Assembly: GCA_000381565.1 (NCBI GenBank)
Contig: KB906725.1
Coordinates: 749,785-813,784 of the forward strand
Direction: 5' to 3'
DNA from: Oxalobacteraceae bacterium AB_14
GTDB lineage: Bacteria > Pseudomonadota > Gammaproteobacteria > Burkholderiales > Burkholderiaceae_D
DNA: 64,000 nt
Part shown: positions 18,481 through 29,005 of the stretch, one piece after another
Numbering within the stretch: the first letter of the stretch is position 1
Layout: each line of letters opens with the position of its first letter
Program-made: the position numbers and the translations under genes
Notes under the pieces: model-generated
The model's database searches: none
The model's input: only the letters and a program-made list of their open reading frames with translations
Told to the model about the DNA's origin: nothing

Positions 18481-20456
18481 TTCTCCTGCTTCAGCGGCTT
18501 GCCCTTGTCGATCACTTCGCGGCAGTCGCCCTTGAAGCTGGCGTGGTCGTAGTTGCTCCAGCCGTAGCTGTCGACGTAGCGCTTGTGCTGCTTGAACTGC
18601 TTGTTGATGAAGCTCCACTCCAGCCGCTCGTCGTCGTACTGAATGTCGCCCAGGTCCAGCAGCGTGTGGAAGATGTTTTCGGTCGCCAGCCGCGCCTTGC
18701 GGTGGCGTAGCAGCTGCTTCACCTTTTCCGGATAGCGCGCCTTGTATTCGTCCGAGTACCACACCAGCGCCGGCACGTGGAATTCAAACTGCGTGTTGTG
18801 GCCGTGGAAGGCCAGGTTGCAGCTGTTGTCGTACAGCGTCTGGCCGTGGTCGGCCACGTAGACCATCGAGCTCAACTGCTGCGTTTCCTTCAGCTGGTGG
18901 ATCACCTGCGACAGGAACCAGTCGGTGTAGAGGATGGAATTGTCGTAGCTGTTGTTGAGCTGCGGCTTGATCTTGGTGTCGGTGTAGACCGGCTTGTCGA
19001 CGCCGAACAGCGACGGCTGCCATTTGTCGAATTCCTTCGGATAGCGCTGGCTGTAGTTCCAGTGGTTGCCCAGCGTGTGCAGCACGATCAGTTTTTTCGG
19101 CGCCGGGTCGGCGATGGCGTGCTGCAAGGGCTCAAGCAGGATCTGGTCGAAGTTGGAGTTGTTGGTGAAGCCGCCCAGGTTCATGAACTGGATTACGTTC
19201 GCTTCCTTGGCGAACACCGACACCGGCGTGTCGAACTGGCCGAACGAGATCTGGTTGGACAGCCACCAGGTCTTGAAGCCCGCTTCTTTGTATGCGGTCA
19301 GGAAGGATTTTTCCGAGAAGCCGTCCTTCAGGCTTTGCATCGCGGGCTTGCGCGAGATGATCACCGGCACCGACAGCCGCGTCGCCGACACCGCCGTGAT
19401 GACGTCCGGCAGCGTGACCAGGTTGGCTTCCTGCTTGAGCAGCGGGGTGGTGTCGCGCTGGTAGCCGTTGATGCCCCAGCGGTCGTAGCGCGACGATTCG
19501 CCGATCACCATGATGACGATTTCCGGCGTGTCGTTTTTCTCCGGCTGGTGCGCTTTAAAGGTGAAGCTGCTGCTGCGCCGCCCCAGGTCGGCCAGGTATT
19601 CGCGCTCCTTGACGAAGTCGACGCCGCGCGCGGTCAGGCCGAACGGCCACGACGAGGCGAAGTTGTCGAAGCCCAGCGGCGAGCGCATCCACCACGGCAG
19701 CTGCGCCAGTTGCCAGCCGCTGCGGCCGGCGCCGGCGATGGCGGCGTGCTCGGGCGCGCTGTCCTCTTCGGCGTCCTCTTCCTCCTCGGAGGCGGCGTCG
19801 CTGGCGTCAACCGAGGCGGTGATGCCGGCATGGCCGAGCGCGGAACCGGGCGCCGAGCCGGTGGCCGGACCCGGCGCCGACCCGGCCGGCCTGGCGCTGG
19901 CCGGCTTGGTGCTGGCCGATGCCGATGCCGGGGCCGGGGCCTTCTGCGCCGGCTTGGCGCGGATGCCGAATTCCCAGCCGTAGAGCCACAGCGCGGACAG
20001 CGCCACTAATATAAGCAGCGCGCTCCAGCGCGACCTGCCGCGCCAGGCCAGCTGCGGGCTGCGGCGGGCGGCCAGCTGCACCGCGATCCACCAGGCGATC
20101 ACCGCCAGCATCACCGCGCCCATCAGCCACACTTTGCGGCCGAGGAACTCCAGCGCCTCCCTGGGGCTGGTCTCGGCGATGATGCCCAGGTGGTGGGTGG
20201 AGATGCCCTGGCCGTAGTAGATGAACAGATACAGCTCGGTCGGCAGCGCCAGGAAGGCCGGCAGCAGCAGCCAGTGGAACCAGGCCGGGCGCTGCAGCAC
20301 GCTCCACACCGCGACCCAGGCCAGCAGTTCGACCAGCAGGATGTGCGTCAGTTCCGGCACTTGCCGTCCCAGCAGGATGGGCACGCAGGGCACCAGCGAC
20401 AGCAGCAGGTAGCTAAACAGCACGAACAGGGGAGCGGGGCGCAACAAAGATCGCAT
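18477..20456 (-). CDS. Phosphoethanolamine-transferase-like sulfatase-fold membrane enzyme
   Basis: The 659-residue protein has about five N-terminal membrane helices and a periplasmic alkaline-phosphatase/sulfatase-fold domain. VIMVIGESSRYDRWGINGYQ holds the first metal ligands, AVSATRLSVP the likely Thr nucleophile, VLHTLGNHWNY and YVADHGQTLYD later ligands. This is the EptA/CptA class that moves phosphoethanolamine to lipid A or core sugars. Between the two parts lies an unusual linker of about 80 residues: Ala/Pro/Ser/Gly repeats, then an acidic run. The start ATG at 20456 was chosen over a TTG at 20492; its ribosome-binding site is weak. It is divergent from the str operon. Confidence 0.86.
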   Translation of the reverse strand: MRSLLRPAPLFVLFSYLLLSLVPCVPILLGRQVPELTHILLVELLAWVAVWSVLQRPAWFHWLLLPAFLALPTELYLFIYYGQGISTHHLGIIAETSPREALEFLGRKVWLMGAVMLAVIAWWIAVQLAARRSPQLAWRGRSRWSALLILVALSALWLYGWEFGIRAKPAQKAPAPASASASTKPASARPAGSAPGPATGSAPGSALGHAGITASVDASDAASEEEEDAEEDSAPEHAAIAGAGRSGWQLAQLPWWMRSPLGFDNFASSWPFGLTARGVDFVKEREYLADLGRRSSSFTFKAHQPEKNDTPEIVIMVIGESSRYDRWGINGYQRDTTPLLKQEANLVTLPDVITAVSATRLSVPVIISRKPAMQSLKDGFSEKSFLTAYKEAGFKTWWLSNQISFGQFDTPVSVFAKEANVIQFMNLGGFTNNSNFDQILLEPLQHAIADPAPKKLIVLHTLGNHWNYSQRYPKEFDKWQPSLFGVDKPVYTDTKIKPQLNNSYDNSILYTDWFLSQVIHQLKETQQLSSMVYVADHGQTLYDNSCNLAFHGHNTQFEFHVPALVWYSDEYKARYPEKVKQLLRHRKARLATENIFHTLLDLGDIQYDDERLEWSFINKQFKQHKRYVDSYGWSNYDHASFKGDCREVIDKGKPLKQEK

Positions 20457-20557
20457 AGACAGGGAAGGTTGGAGATTGTCTGCTATTATCAAGTGTTTCC
20501 CGACCTTTCAGCTAGTGTTTGCGCGCCCTCCGCGGCCGCATTCCGCCGCGAAATAGA

Positions 20558-20586
20558 TTGACTGGTATTCCAACCACGTCTATACT
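20558..20586 (+). promoter_or_regulatory. Sigma-70 promoter of the str operon
   Basis: TTGACT (20558-20563) and TATACT (20581-20586) are spaced by 17 bases, close to consensus. The leader to rpsL would be about 155 bases and contains a short GC hairpin (CCGGAC-AGTC-GTCCGG, 20697-20712) followed by T-rich sequence. Confidence 0.8.
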
Positions 20587-20747
20587 CGCGAGTTCTCAAT
20601 TTATTCTGCACATCGTATACGCTGTTTCAGGCCGCTCCTTGCGAGTGGCTATTCGCGCCTCCGTTGTTCCTGTAGATCGAGACGAGGTTTTAGTCGCCGG
20701 ACAGTCGTCCGGGTTATTAATGTTGTAATTTTGTTGGGTTTATAACG

Positions 20748-21131
20748 ATGCCAACCATCAATCAACTGATTCGCAATCCACGCGTCGCTCTGACCGTGAA
20801 AAGCAAATCGCCGGCGCTGGAAAACAGCCCGCAAAAGCGCGGTGTTTGCACCCGTGTGTACACCACCACTCCTAAAAAGCCTAACTCGGCGCTGCGTAAA
20901 GTAGCCAAAGTTCGTCTGACCAACGGTTTCGAAGTTATTTCGTACATCGGCGGTGAAGGCCACAACCTGCAAGAGCACAGCGTTGTCCTGCTGCGCGGCG
21001 GTCGTGTAAAGGATTTGCCAGGTGTGCGTTACCACATGGTTCGCGGTGCACTGGATACCCAGGGCGTTAAAGACCGTAAGCAAGCTCGCTCGAAATACGG
21101 TACCAAGCGTGCCAAGCAAGCCAAGAAGTAA
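20748..21131 (+). CDS. rpsL: 30S ribosomal protein S12
   Basis: The 127-residue S12 lies at the decoding centre of the small subunit. TPKKPNSALRK (Lys43 and Lys44) and GGRVKDLPGVRYH (Lys88, Asp89) are the conserved streptomycin-region loops; both have the wild-type residues, so no classic streptomycin-resistance change is present. It opens the str operon. rpoB and rpoC are not directly upstream; a divergent phosphoethanolamine-transferase-like gene is there instead. Confidence 0.98.
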   Translation: MPTINQLIRNPRVALTVKSKSPALENSPQKRGVCTRVYTTTPKKPNSALRKVAKVRLTNGFEVISYIGGEGHNLQEHSVVLLRGGRVKDLPGVRYHMVRGALDTQGVKDRKQARSKYGTKRAKQAKK

Positions 21132-21292
21132 TCGCAGTTTGCAATAGCTTTAAAAGTTTTCGCTCAGTGGCAGCTAACTAAGTGAATGTAATCGACCGCA
21201 ATTGGTCGAGTAAGTGGTCGGCTATGATGGCCCTCCGCGAGAGTGCGAATCCCATATCTGCGCACCTCAACTGAAGATTGAAAGGAATTGAT

Positions 21293-21763
21293 ATGCCACG
21301 TCGTCGTGAAGTACCCAAGCGCGAGATTCTGCCGGATCCAAAATTCGGCAACACGGATGTCGCCAAGTTCGTGAACGTTCTGATGCTGTCCGGTAAAAAA
21401 TCGGTCGCAGAAAACATCATCTACGGTGCCTTCGAGCACATCGCAGCCAAGTCGGGCAAAGACCCGTTGGAAGTGTTCGCTACCGCGATCAACAACGCCA
21501 AGCCACTGGTTGAAGTGAAATCCCGTCGCGTCGGTGGTGCAAACTACCAGGTGCCGGTTGAAGTGCGCCCAGTGCGTCGTATGGCTCTGTCCATGCGCTG
21601 GCTGCGTGAAGCTGCGAACAAGCGTAGCGAAAAATCCATGCCACAACGCCTCGGCGGTGAGCTGATGGAAGCGGCTGAAGGCCGCGGCGGTGCAATGAAG
21701 AAGCGTGACGAAGTTCACCGCATGGCTGAAGCGAACAAGGCGTTCTCGCACTTCCGCTTCTAA
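21293..21763 (+). CDS. rpsG: 30S ribosomal protein S7
   Basis: The 156-residue S7 nucleates assembly of the 30S head. The sequence has the family start PRRREVPKREILPDPKFG and the end AEANKAFSHFRF. ATG at 21293 has a good GAAAGGAA site. The 161-base gap after rpsL holds a hairpin (TCGACC-GCAATT-GGTCGA, 21192-21209); in E. coli S7 represses its own operon by binding the rpsL-rpsG gap, so this could be the equivalent site. Confidence 0.98.
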   Translation: MPRRREVPKREILPDPKFGNTDVAKFVNVLMLSGKKSVAENIIYGAFEHIAAKSGKDPLEVFATAINNAKPLVEVKSRRVGGANYQVPVEVRPVRRMALSMRWLREAANKRSEKSMPQRLGGELMEAAEGRGGAMKKRDEVHRMAEANKAFSHFRF

Positions 21764-21877
21764 TCAAATCGGCCGGATCCTGCGTGGTCTGGCTGTTATC
21801 TGTTGTTCGAGGCCGGGCTCATTTTTGTCAGCAAAAATGGCGCTCGGTTTTGTCCATTCAAAGATTTAGGAATAATT

Positions 21878-23983
21878 ATGGCCCGCAAGACCCCCATCGA
21901 GCGCTACCGCAATATCGGTATCTCCGCTCACATCGATGCAGGTAAGACCACCACCACCGAACGCGTCCTGTTCTACACGGGCGTGAACCACAAGATCGGT
22001 GAAGTTCACGATGGCGCCGCCACCATGGACTGGATGGAACAGGAACAAGAGCGCGGCATTACCATTACCTCGGCAGCGACGACCTGCTTCTGGAAGGGTA
22101 TGGCTAACAACTTCCCTGAGCACCACATCAACATCATCGACACGCCAGGCCACGTTGACTTCACCATTGAAGTTGAACGTTCGATGCGCGTGCTCGACGG
22201 TGCTTGCATGGTTTATTGCGCAGTCGGCGGTGTACAGCCACAGTCGGAAACCGTATGGCGCCAGGCTAACAAGTACAAAGTGCCACGTCTGGCCTTCGTC
22301 AACAAGATGGACCGTACCGGCGCCAACTTCTTCAAAGTCTACGAGCAGATGCGCGCTCGCCTGAAGGCGAACCCGGTCCTGATCCAGATCCCTATCGGCG
22401 CTGAAGAAAACTTCAAGGGCGTGATCGATCTGGTCAAGATGAAAGCCATCCTGTGGGACGAAGCGTCCCAGGGCATGAAGTTCGACTACGTCGAGATCCC
22501 TGCAGAGCTGGCCGAGTCGGCAGCCGAGTGGCGCGAGAAGATGGTTGAAGTCGCTGCTGAAGCGTCCGAAGACCTGATGAACAAGTACCTGGAAGAAGGC
22601 GACCTGTCGGAAGCCGAGATCAAGAAAGCGCTGCGCGAACGCACCATCGCTTCCGAAATCGTTCCTATGATGTGCGGTACCGCCTTCAAGAACAAGGGCG
22701 TACAGGCCATGCTGGACGCGGTCATCGAATACCTGCCGTCGCCACTGGACATCGACGACGTCGGCGGTACCGACGAGGACGAACAGCCGACCACCCGTAA
22801 AGCATCGGACGACGAGAAGTTCTCGGCGCTGGCTTTCAAGATCATGACCGACCCGTTCGTCGGCCAGCTGGCCTTCTTCCGCGTGTACTCGGGCGCCATC
22901 AATTCGGGCGACACCGTGTACAACTCGGTCAAAGGCCGTAAAGAGCGTCTGGGTCGTATTCTGCAGATGCACGCTAACCAGCGCGAAGAGATCAAAGAAG
23001 TGCGCGCCGGCGACATCGCCGCTGCGGTTGGTCTGAAAGACGTGACCACCGGCGAAACCCTGTGCGATCCGACCGCGATCATCGTACTGGAGCGCATGGT
23101 CTTCCCTGAGCCGGTGATTCAACAGGCTGTGGAACCAAAGACCAAGGCTGACCAGGAAAAAATGGGTCTGGCACTGAACCGTCTGGCTCAGGAAGATCCT
23201 TCGTTCCGCGTCAAGACCGACGAAGAGTCGGGCCAGACCATCATCGGTGGTATGGGCGAGCTGCACCTGGAAATTATCGTTGACCGTATGAAGCGCGAAT
23301 TCGGCGTGGAAGCGACCGTCGGCAAGCCACAGGTTGCCTACCGCGAAACCATCCGCAAGACCTGCGAAGAGTCCGAAGGCAAGTTCGTCAAGCAGTCCGG
23401 TGGTCGTGGTCAATACGGTCACGTGGTTCTGAAGATCGAACCGCAAGAACCAGGCAAGGGCTTCGAATTCGTTGACGCGATCAAGGGCGGTACCGTTCCT
23501 CGCGAATACATCCCTGCGGTGGAAAAAGGCGTGCGCGGCACCCTGAACACCGGTGTTCTGGCTGGCTACCCAGTGGTCGACGTCAAGGTCACGCTGTTCT
23601 TCGGTTCGTACCACGATGTGGACTCGAACGAAAACGCGTTCCAGATGGCCGCTTCGATGGCGTTCAAAGAAGGCTGCCGCAAAGCGTCGCCAGTCATTCT
23701 GGAGCCGATGATGGCTGTGGAAGTGGAAACGCCGGAAGACTACGCCGGTACCGTGATGGGCGATCTGTCGTCCCGCCGCGGTATGGTGCAGGGCATGGAC
23801 GAGATCCCAGGCGGCGGTGGCAAGATCATCAAAGCTGAAGTGCCTCTGTCGGAAATGTTCGGTTACTCGACCACGCTGCGTTCCGCAACGCAAGGTCGTG
23901 CTACCTACACGATGGAATTCAAGCACTACTCGGAAGCGCCTAAGCACGTTATCGACGCGATCGTTACCGCTAAAGCTAAGTAA
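21878..23983 (+). CDS. fusA: Elongation factor G
   Basis: The 701-residue translocation GTPase has the G1 motif AHIDAGKTTTTER, the G3 segment DTPGHVDFTIEVERSMR, NKMDR as G4, and the later domains including YRETIRKTCEESEGKFVKQSGGRGQYGHV of domain IV. ATG at 21878 starts MARKTPIERYRNIGIS, the usual start; upstream in-frame codons are not conserved. It is the third gene of the str operon. Codon choice is strongly biased (CGT, GGT, CCA), as in its ribosomal neighbours. Confidence 0.98.
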   Translation: MARKTPIERYRNIGISAHIDAGKTTTTERVLFYTGVNHKIGEVHDGAATMDWMEQEQERGITITSAATTCFWKGMANNFPEHHINIIDTPGHVDFTIEVERSMRVLDGACMVYCAVGGVQPQSETVWRQANKYKVPRLAFVNKMDRTGANFFKVYEQMRARLKANPVLIQIPIGAEENFKGVIDLVKMKAILWDEASQGMKFDYVEIPAELAESAAEWREKMVEVAAEASEDLMNKYLEEGDLSEAEIKKALRERTIASEIVPMMCGTAFKNKGVQAMLDAVIEYLPSPLDIDDVGGTDEDEQPTTRKASDDEKFSALAFKIMTDPFVGQLAFFRVYSGAINSGDTVYNSVKGRKERLGRILQMHANQREEIKEVRAGDIAAAVGLKDVTTGETLCDPTAIIVLERMVFPEPVIQQAVEPKTKADQEKMGLALNRLAQEDPSFRVKTDEESGQTIIGGMGELHLEIIVDRMKREFGVEATVGKPQVAYRETIRKTCEESEGKFVKQSGGRGQYGHVVLKIEPQEPGKGFEFVDAIKGGTVPREYIPAVEKGVRGTLNTGVLAGYPVVDVKVTLFFGSYHDVDSNENAFQMAASMAFKEGCRKASPVILEPMMAVEVETPEDYAGTVMGDLSSRRGMVQGMDEIPGGGGKIIKAEVPLSEMFGYSTTLRSATQGRATYTMEFKHYSEAPKHVIDAIVTAKAK

Positions 23984-23996
23984 TTTTTGTATTTTT

Positions 23997-24021
23997 GCGG
24001 GCGGGGAGATCCTCCGCCCGC
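23997..24021 (+). promoter_or_regulatory. Hairpin between fusA and tuf
   Basis: GCGGGCGG and CCGCCCGC (8 bp) enclose nine bases in the 70-base fusA-tuf gap. No T run follows, so it may stabilise RNA ends or pause polymerase rather than terminate. Confidence 0.5.
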
Positions 24022-24053
24022 ATATTTAAAACATTGTTCTAAGGAAGAATAAA

Positions 24054-25244
<1,191 letters not shown>

Positions 25245-25265
25245 TTTTTAAGCGCTGAGATGAAA

Positions 25266-25366
25266 CAGGGCCGGCATGGTGTGATACCATGTCGACCCTG
25301 GCGAAGCAGGGAGTTCGCGGGGCTTGCCCCGCGCCTGCGTGCAGTCCGCCCTTGCAAGGGCGGACT
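25266..25366 (+). promoter_or_regulatory. Three consecutive strong hairpins in the tuf-rpsJ gap
   Basis: The first is a 15-bp stem with one mismatch and one wobble pair (25266-25300, loop GTGAT). The second is GCGGGGC-TT-GCCCCGC (25317-25332). The third is a perfect 24-base palindrome (25343-25366, centre CTTGCAAG). None has a T run. They may act as a mobile palindromic element, an mRNA 3' end stabiliser for tuf, or the S10 operon leader. Confidence 0.6.
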
Positions 25367-25444
25367 CCTTACCGGTACCAAACTCGTTCTTTTAAACATT
25401 GCTGACGCTACATAGTTGTCAGTTCGCTCTTTTAAGGAAATATC

Positions 25445-25762
25445 ATGTCCGCACCAAACCAGAAAATCCGCATCCGCCTGAAAGCTTTCGACTACAAGCT
25501 GATCGACCAGTCCGCACTGGAAATCGTTGACACCGCTAAGCGCACCGGCGCCGTGGTCAAGGGCCCAGTCCCACTGCCAACCCGCATCCAGCGTTTCGAC
25601 GTTCTGCGTTCGCCACACGTCAACAAGACCTCGCGCGACCAGTTCGAGATCCGCACCCACCAGCGCCTGATGGACATCGTCGACCCAACCGACAAGACCG
25701 TTGACGCACTGATGAAGCTGGACCTGCCAGCTGGTGTTGACGTCGAAATCAAACTGCAATAA
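25445..25762 (+). CDS. rpsJ: 30S ribosomal protein S10
   Basis: The 105-residue S10 (NusE) is part of the 30S head and of the transcription antitermination complex. KIRIRLKAFDYKLID, GPVPLPTRIQRF and RTHQRLMDIVDPT are the family landmarks. ATG at 25445 is preceded by TTTAAGGAAATATC. Normally rplC follows within tens of bases; here 4,076 bases with two unrelated genes and a strong hairpin separate them. Confidence 0.98.
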   Translation: MSAPNQKIRIRLKAFDYKLIDQSALEIVDTAKRTGAVVKGPVPLPTRIQRFDVLRSPHVNKTSRDQFEIRTHQRLMDIVDPTDKTVDALMKLDLPAGVDVEIKLQ

Positions 25763-26066
25763 TCGTTTTTAAGCCGGCCGGCGGAGCAGTTTTTCCGCCG
25801 CCAGCTGATGATGGGGCCGGGCCTGTTCGCCAACGCGAACGGGCCCGGCCCCATTGTCGTTTGCGCCACTGTTTTCGGAATAAATTGTTCCGAAAAACAA
25901 CAAACACATTAATAAACTAACTAAATTGTAATGTAACGTACTGTATCCCTTGTCACATGCACCATGTGTGTGCAGAATCTGCGCCAGACGTGAAAAGCTA
26001 GGTTCATCTTACCCCGGTGAACGATAGCGAACGCGCAGATTAAAACACCACATCTGGGAGCAGTTC
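25763..26066 (+). other. Hairpin-rich gap between rpsJ and TonB-dependent receptor
   Basis: No gene is seen in these 304 bases. They hold a CGGCGGA/TCCGCCG hairpin (25779-25800), the long GC hairpin listed separately, and an AT-rich inverted repeat GTTTTCGGAA/TTCCGAAAAC (25871-25897). The remaining AT-rich 160 bases should contain the promoter of the receptor gene, but no clear -35/-10 pair was found. Confidence 0.6.
25811..25854 (+). terminator. Long GC hairpin after rpsJ
   Basis: Two 20-base arms (25811-25830 and 25835-25854) pair fully apart from one G:U wobble around a CAAC loop, 48 bases after the rpsJ stop. The tail TTGTCGTTT is only moderately T-rich, so termination may be partial. 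Confidence 0.6.
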
Positions 26067-28883
26067 TTGAATAAACCACTTTTTAAAAAAAGTGCGATGG
26101 CACTCGCATTGACCGTCGCTTTCTCACAGCACGCCTACGCTCAGCAAGCCGCTGACACCGAACCAAAACTCCAACGCGTCGAAATTACCGGTTCCAGCAT
26201 CAAGCGCACCGATATCGAAGCGGCCGCCTCGGTCCAGGTCCTGAACCGTGACGACATCGAGCGCACCGGCGAGAGCACCGTGCTCGGCATCCTGCGCTCG
26301 GCATCCGCCACCGACACCAGCATCGATTCGGCCACCAGCAGTTCCGGCAGCTTCGCGACCGGTTCGTCCGGCGTCAGCATGCGCGGCCTGGGCAAAGTGT
26401 CGACCCTGATCCTGGTCAACGGTCGCCGCATCGCCTCCTACGGCTTGGCCGATGGCGCTCAGCAAAACTTCACCAATCTGGATGCGATCGCCAGCCAAGC
26501 CGTCGAACGTATCGAGATCCTGAAAGATGGCGCATCGGCCATCTACGGCTCCGACGCCGTGGCCGGCGTGATCAACATCATCCTGCGCAAGGACTACGAA
26601 GGCGGCAAGGTTACGGTCAACTACACCACCGCCGACGGCTTCCAGGATAAACGCAACCGCAGCGCCTCGGCCATCTACGGTTACGGCGACATCGACAAGC
26701 AAGGTTTCAACACCTACGTGACCTTCGAAGGCTACAAGAACGACGGCTTCACCGTCGGTGAACTGCGCGACAGGTATCCTGGCTGGCACCGCCAGACCCC
26801 GGGCCGTTCGACCTGGGATGCCAAGAGCACCTACTCGCCAACCGGTAACTACTTCCTGAGCAGCACCAACATCGTTGCCGCCAAAGGTTGCCCGGCCGAC
26901 CAGATCGACCCGACCGACAAGCTCTGCAAATGGGATGCGCTGCCGTACTCCGGTCTGGCCACCAACGCCAAGCGTTATGCCGCCGTCAGCAACACCCATT
27001 TCAAGATCGGCGCCAACGTCGACGCCAACCTTGAAATCACCAATGCCGGCGCCAGCAACGACTACATCGTTGCTCCGTTCAGCACCAACAACGGCGGCAC
27101 CACCACTGGCACCAGCGTCTGGTACAACGCGATCGATGGCAAGATGGTCGGCCCGTTCTCGTATCCCAAGCTGCCGGTTGGTAACAACGGCAATCCATAC
27201 ACTTTCCCGGTTGAGTACCGCGCCCGTCTGCTGGACACCGGCGAAGGCTTCAACTTCAATCGCACCGAGTCCGACCAGACCCGCGTCATGCTGGCACTGA
27301 ACGGCACCGTCGGCGAATTCGACTGGAAATCGGCGGCCGGCTATATGACCTCGTCGGCCACCAAGGCCACCCGCGCGCCTAGCGCCAAGGGCTACACCGA
27401 CGCGATCGTCAACAACACCTACAAGTTCGGCCAGAAAAACGATCCAGCGCTGCTGGAGGCGATGTTCCCGGTCCGCACCACCAAGGGCAAATCGAAGATT
27501 TCCTTCTTCGACGCCACCGTGTCTGGCGCGGTGGCCCAGCTGCCTGCTGGTCCGCTGAGCGTTGCCGTGGGCACCGACCTGCGCCGCGAATCGTATGAGA
27601 TGGCGAGCTCGGACAACGTCCTGCGCGGCGACCTGGTCGGCATCTTCGGCCTGCAAGTCAAGGACACCGTCAGCCACTATGCTGTGTTCACCGAGGCGAC
27701 CATTCCAGTCGTCAAGAAGCTGGAAATGAGCGCCGCTCTGCGTGCCGATAAAACCAGCGGCAGCGAAGCCCACGTTTCGCCTAAGGTTGGCCTGAAGTTC
27801 AACGCCACCGAAACCCTGTTGTTGCGCGGTACGGTCTCGGGCGGCTTCCGTGCGCCGAACATCGTTGAATCCGGTAACGGTCTGGGCCGCAGCTCGGTCG
27901 CGACGAATACCAACGACCTGCGTCGCTGCCCGACCGCCACTACGCTGAACGCCCTGGTGCAGAAGTCGCCAACCGCGACCACCACCGACAAGGCGATCGC
28001 CAACACCTTCCAGAACAACGATTGCAAGGCAGGTCTGCCGAGCTTTGTTTCGTCGAATCCTGACCTGAAGCCGGAAACCTCGCGTTCGTACACGCTGGGC
28101 CTGGTGTTTGAGCCGGTCAAGAACTGGACCCTGGCACTCGATTACTACAACATCGAACGCAAGGACGAAATCGGTACCCGCAGCGTGGGCGACGTACTGA
28201 AAGGCGAAGCTTCGTTGCCAGCCGGCCAGCTGCTGCGCACGGATAATACCGCTGCCGACAACGAGTTCCTGGCGCTGGTCAAGAAGTATGTACCAGACAA
28301 TACCGTCAACTTCGGTGGCGTCGGCAAGCTGGGCCTGGTGTACAACCCGTATGTCAACTCCGGCAAGACCCGCGCTTCCGGCCTTGACTTCGACCTGACT
28401 GGTCGCATCAAGATCGCTAACGTGGGCGACCTGCGCCTGAAGATGGAAGGCACTTACGCGCTGAACTATCAGTCGTTCGTGGTGGCCGACAACGCCTATG
28501 GCATGAATGCGGCCGGCAACTACGACATCGGTGCGCGTTTGCGCACCAAGCTGCGCGCCTCGATGAAGGTCGGTTCGTTCGACCATGGCGCCACGCTGAA
28601 CTACACCGGCGGCTATAGTCTCAACAGTGATGATACGTTGGACTACTGCATCACCAACAAGGTGTCGGCGGCTAACATGGCAGCTTGCAACCGCGTACGC
28701 AGCACCACCACGGTGGACTACAACCTGGCCTACACCGGTATCAAGAACGTCAAGTTGAGCCTGTTCATCAACAACTTGTTGAACCAGGATACGCCAATCA
28801 ACTATCGTGACGGCTACGCCGTTGCGAGCAACCCGCTGCCGCTGTTCCGCACCTTCGGCGCGAGCGCTTCCTACACGTTCTAA
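26067..28883 (+). CDS. TonB-dependent outer-membrane receptor inserted in the S10 cluster
   Basis: The 938-residue receptor starts at TTG (26067), chosen because GGGAG sits seven bases upstream and because the signal peptide (KPLFKKSAMALALTVAFSQHAYAQ) needs the basic residues before the first ATG. The plug domain follows: RVEITGSSIKRTD, LVNGRRIASYG and IEILKDGASAIYGSDAVAGVI. The 22-strand barrel ends in TFGASASYTF with the terminal Phe needed for BAM insertion. Two Cys pairs in extracellular-type loops are present. It has its own terminator and gap, so it need not be expressed with ribosomal genes. The substrate is unknown. Codon use is closer to highly expressed genes than that of the other receptor, by eye. 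Confidence 0.93.
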   Translation: MNKPLFKKSAMALALTVAFSQHAYAQQAADTEPKLQRVEITGSSIKRTDIEAAASVQVLNRDDIERTGESTVLGILRSASATDTSIDSATSSSGSFATGSSGVSMRGLGKVSTLILVNGRRIASYGLADGAQQNFTNLDAIASQAVERIEILKDGASAIYGSDAVAGVINIILRKDYEGGKVTVNYTTADGFQDKRNRSASAIYGYGDIDKQGFNTYVTFEGYKNDGFTVGELRDRYPGWHRQTPGRSTWDAKSTYSPTGNYFLSSTNIVAAKGCPADQIDPTDKLCKWDALPYSGLATNAKRYAAVSNTHFKIGANVDANLEITNAGASNDYIVAPFSTNNGGTTTGTSVWYNAIDGKMVGPFSYPKLPVGNNGNPYTFPVEYRARLLDTGEGFNFNRTESDQTRVMLALNGTVGEFDWKSAAGYMTSSATKATRAPSAKGYTDAIVNNTYKFGQKNDPALLEAMFPVRTTKGKSKISFFDATVSGAVAQLPAGPLSVAVGTDLRRESYEMASSDNVLRGDLVGIFGLQVKDTVSHYAVFTEATIPVVKKLEMSAALRADKTSGSEAHVSPKVGLKFNATETLLLRGTVSGGFRAPNIVESGNGLGRSSVATNTNDLRRCPTATTLNALVQKSPTATTTDKAIANTFQNNDCKAGLPSFVSSNPDLKPETSRSYTLGLVFEPVKNWTLALDYYNIERKDEIGTRSVGDVLKGEASLPAGQLLRTDNTAADNEFLALVKKYVPDNTVNFGGVGKLGLVYNPYVNSGKTRASGLDFDLTGRIKIANVGDLRLKMEGTYALNYQSFVVADNAYGMNAAGNYDIGARLRTKLRASMKVGSFDHGATLNYTGGYSLNSDDTLDYCITNKVSAANMAACNRVRSTTTVDYNLAYTGIKNVKLSLFINNLLNQDTPINYRDGYAVASNPLPLFRTFGASASYTF

Positions 28884-28905
28884 TCGCTTAGAACTGGAAG
28901 TCTGC

Positions 28906-28933
28906 AACCGGGCACTTGCTGCCCGGTTTTTTT
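28906..28933 (+). terminator. Rho-independent terminator after receptor gene
   Basis: ACCGGGCA and TGCCCGGT pair around CTTGC and are followed by seven T residues, 23 bases after the receptor stop codon. Confidence 0.93.
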
Positions 28934-29005
28934 ATGCCTGTCGCGGCTGGGCAGCGCCGCGCCGTGGCGCCAGAGTCGCTTGCCAAATACTCAACCGGAA
29001 CGACC

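Noticed and set aside
20748..21131. Streptomycin-resistance change in S12
   Set aside because: Both critical loops carry the usual Lys residues.
21866..23947. 693-codon open frame antisense to fusA
   Set aside because: It mirrors the codon bias of fusA, encodes a His/Phe/Val-rich sequence with no domain, and EF-G on the other strand is certain.
25266..25366. CRISPR-like repeat array in the tuf-rpsJ gap
   Set aside because: The palindromes differ from one another in sequence and length and there are no regular spacers.
26124..28907. 927-codon open frame antisense to the TonB-dependent receptor
   Set aside because: Low-complexity Val/Ala/Gly/Gln composition and no ribosome-binding site; an effect of GC-rich third positions in the receptor gene.
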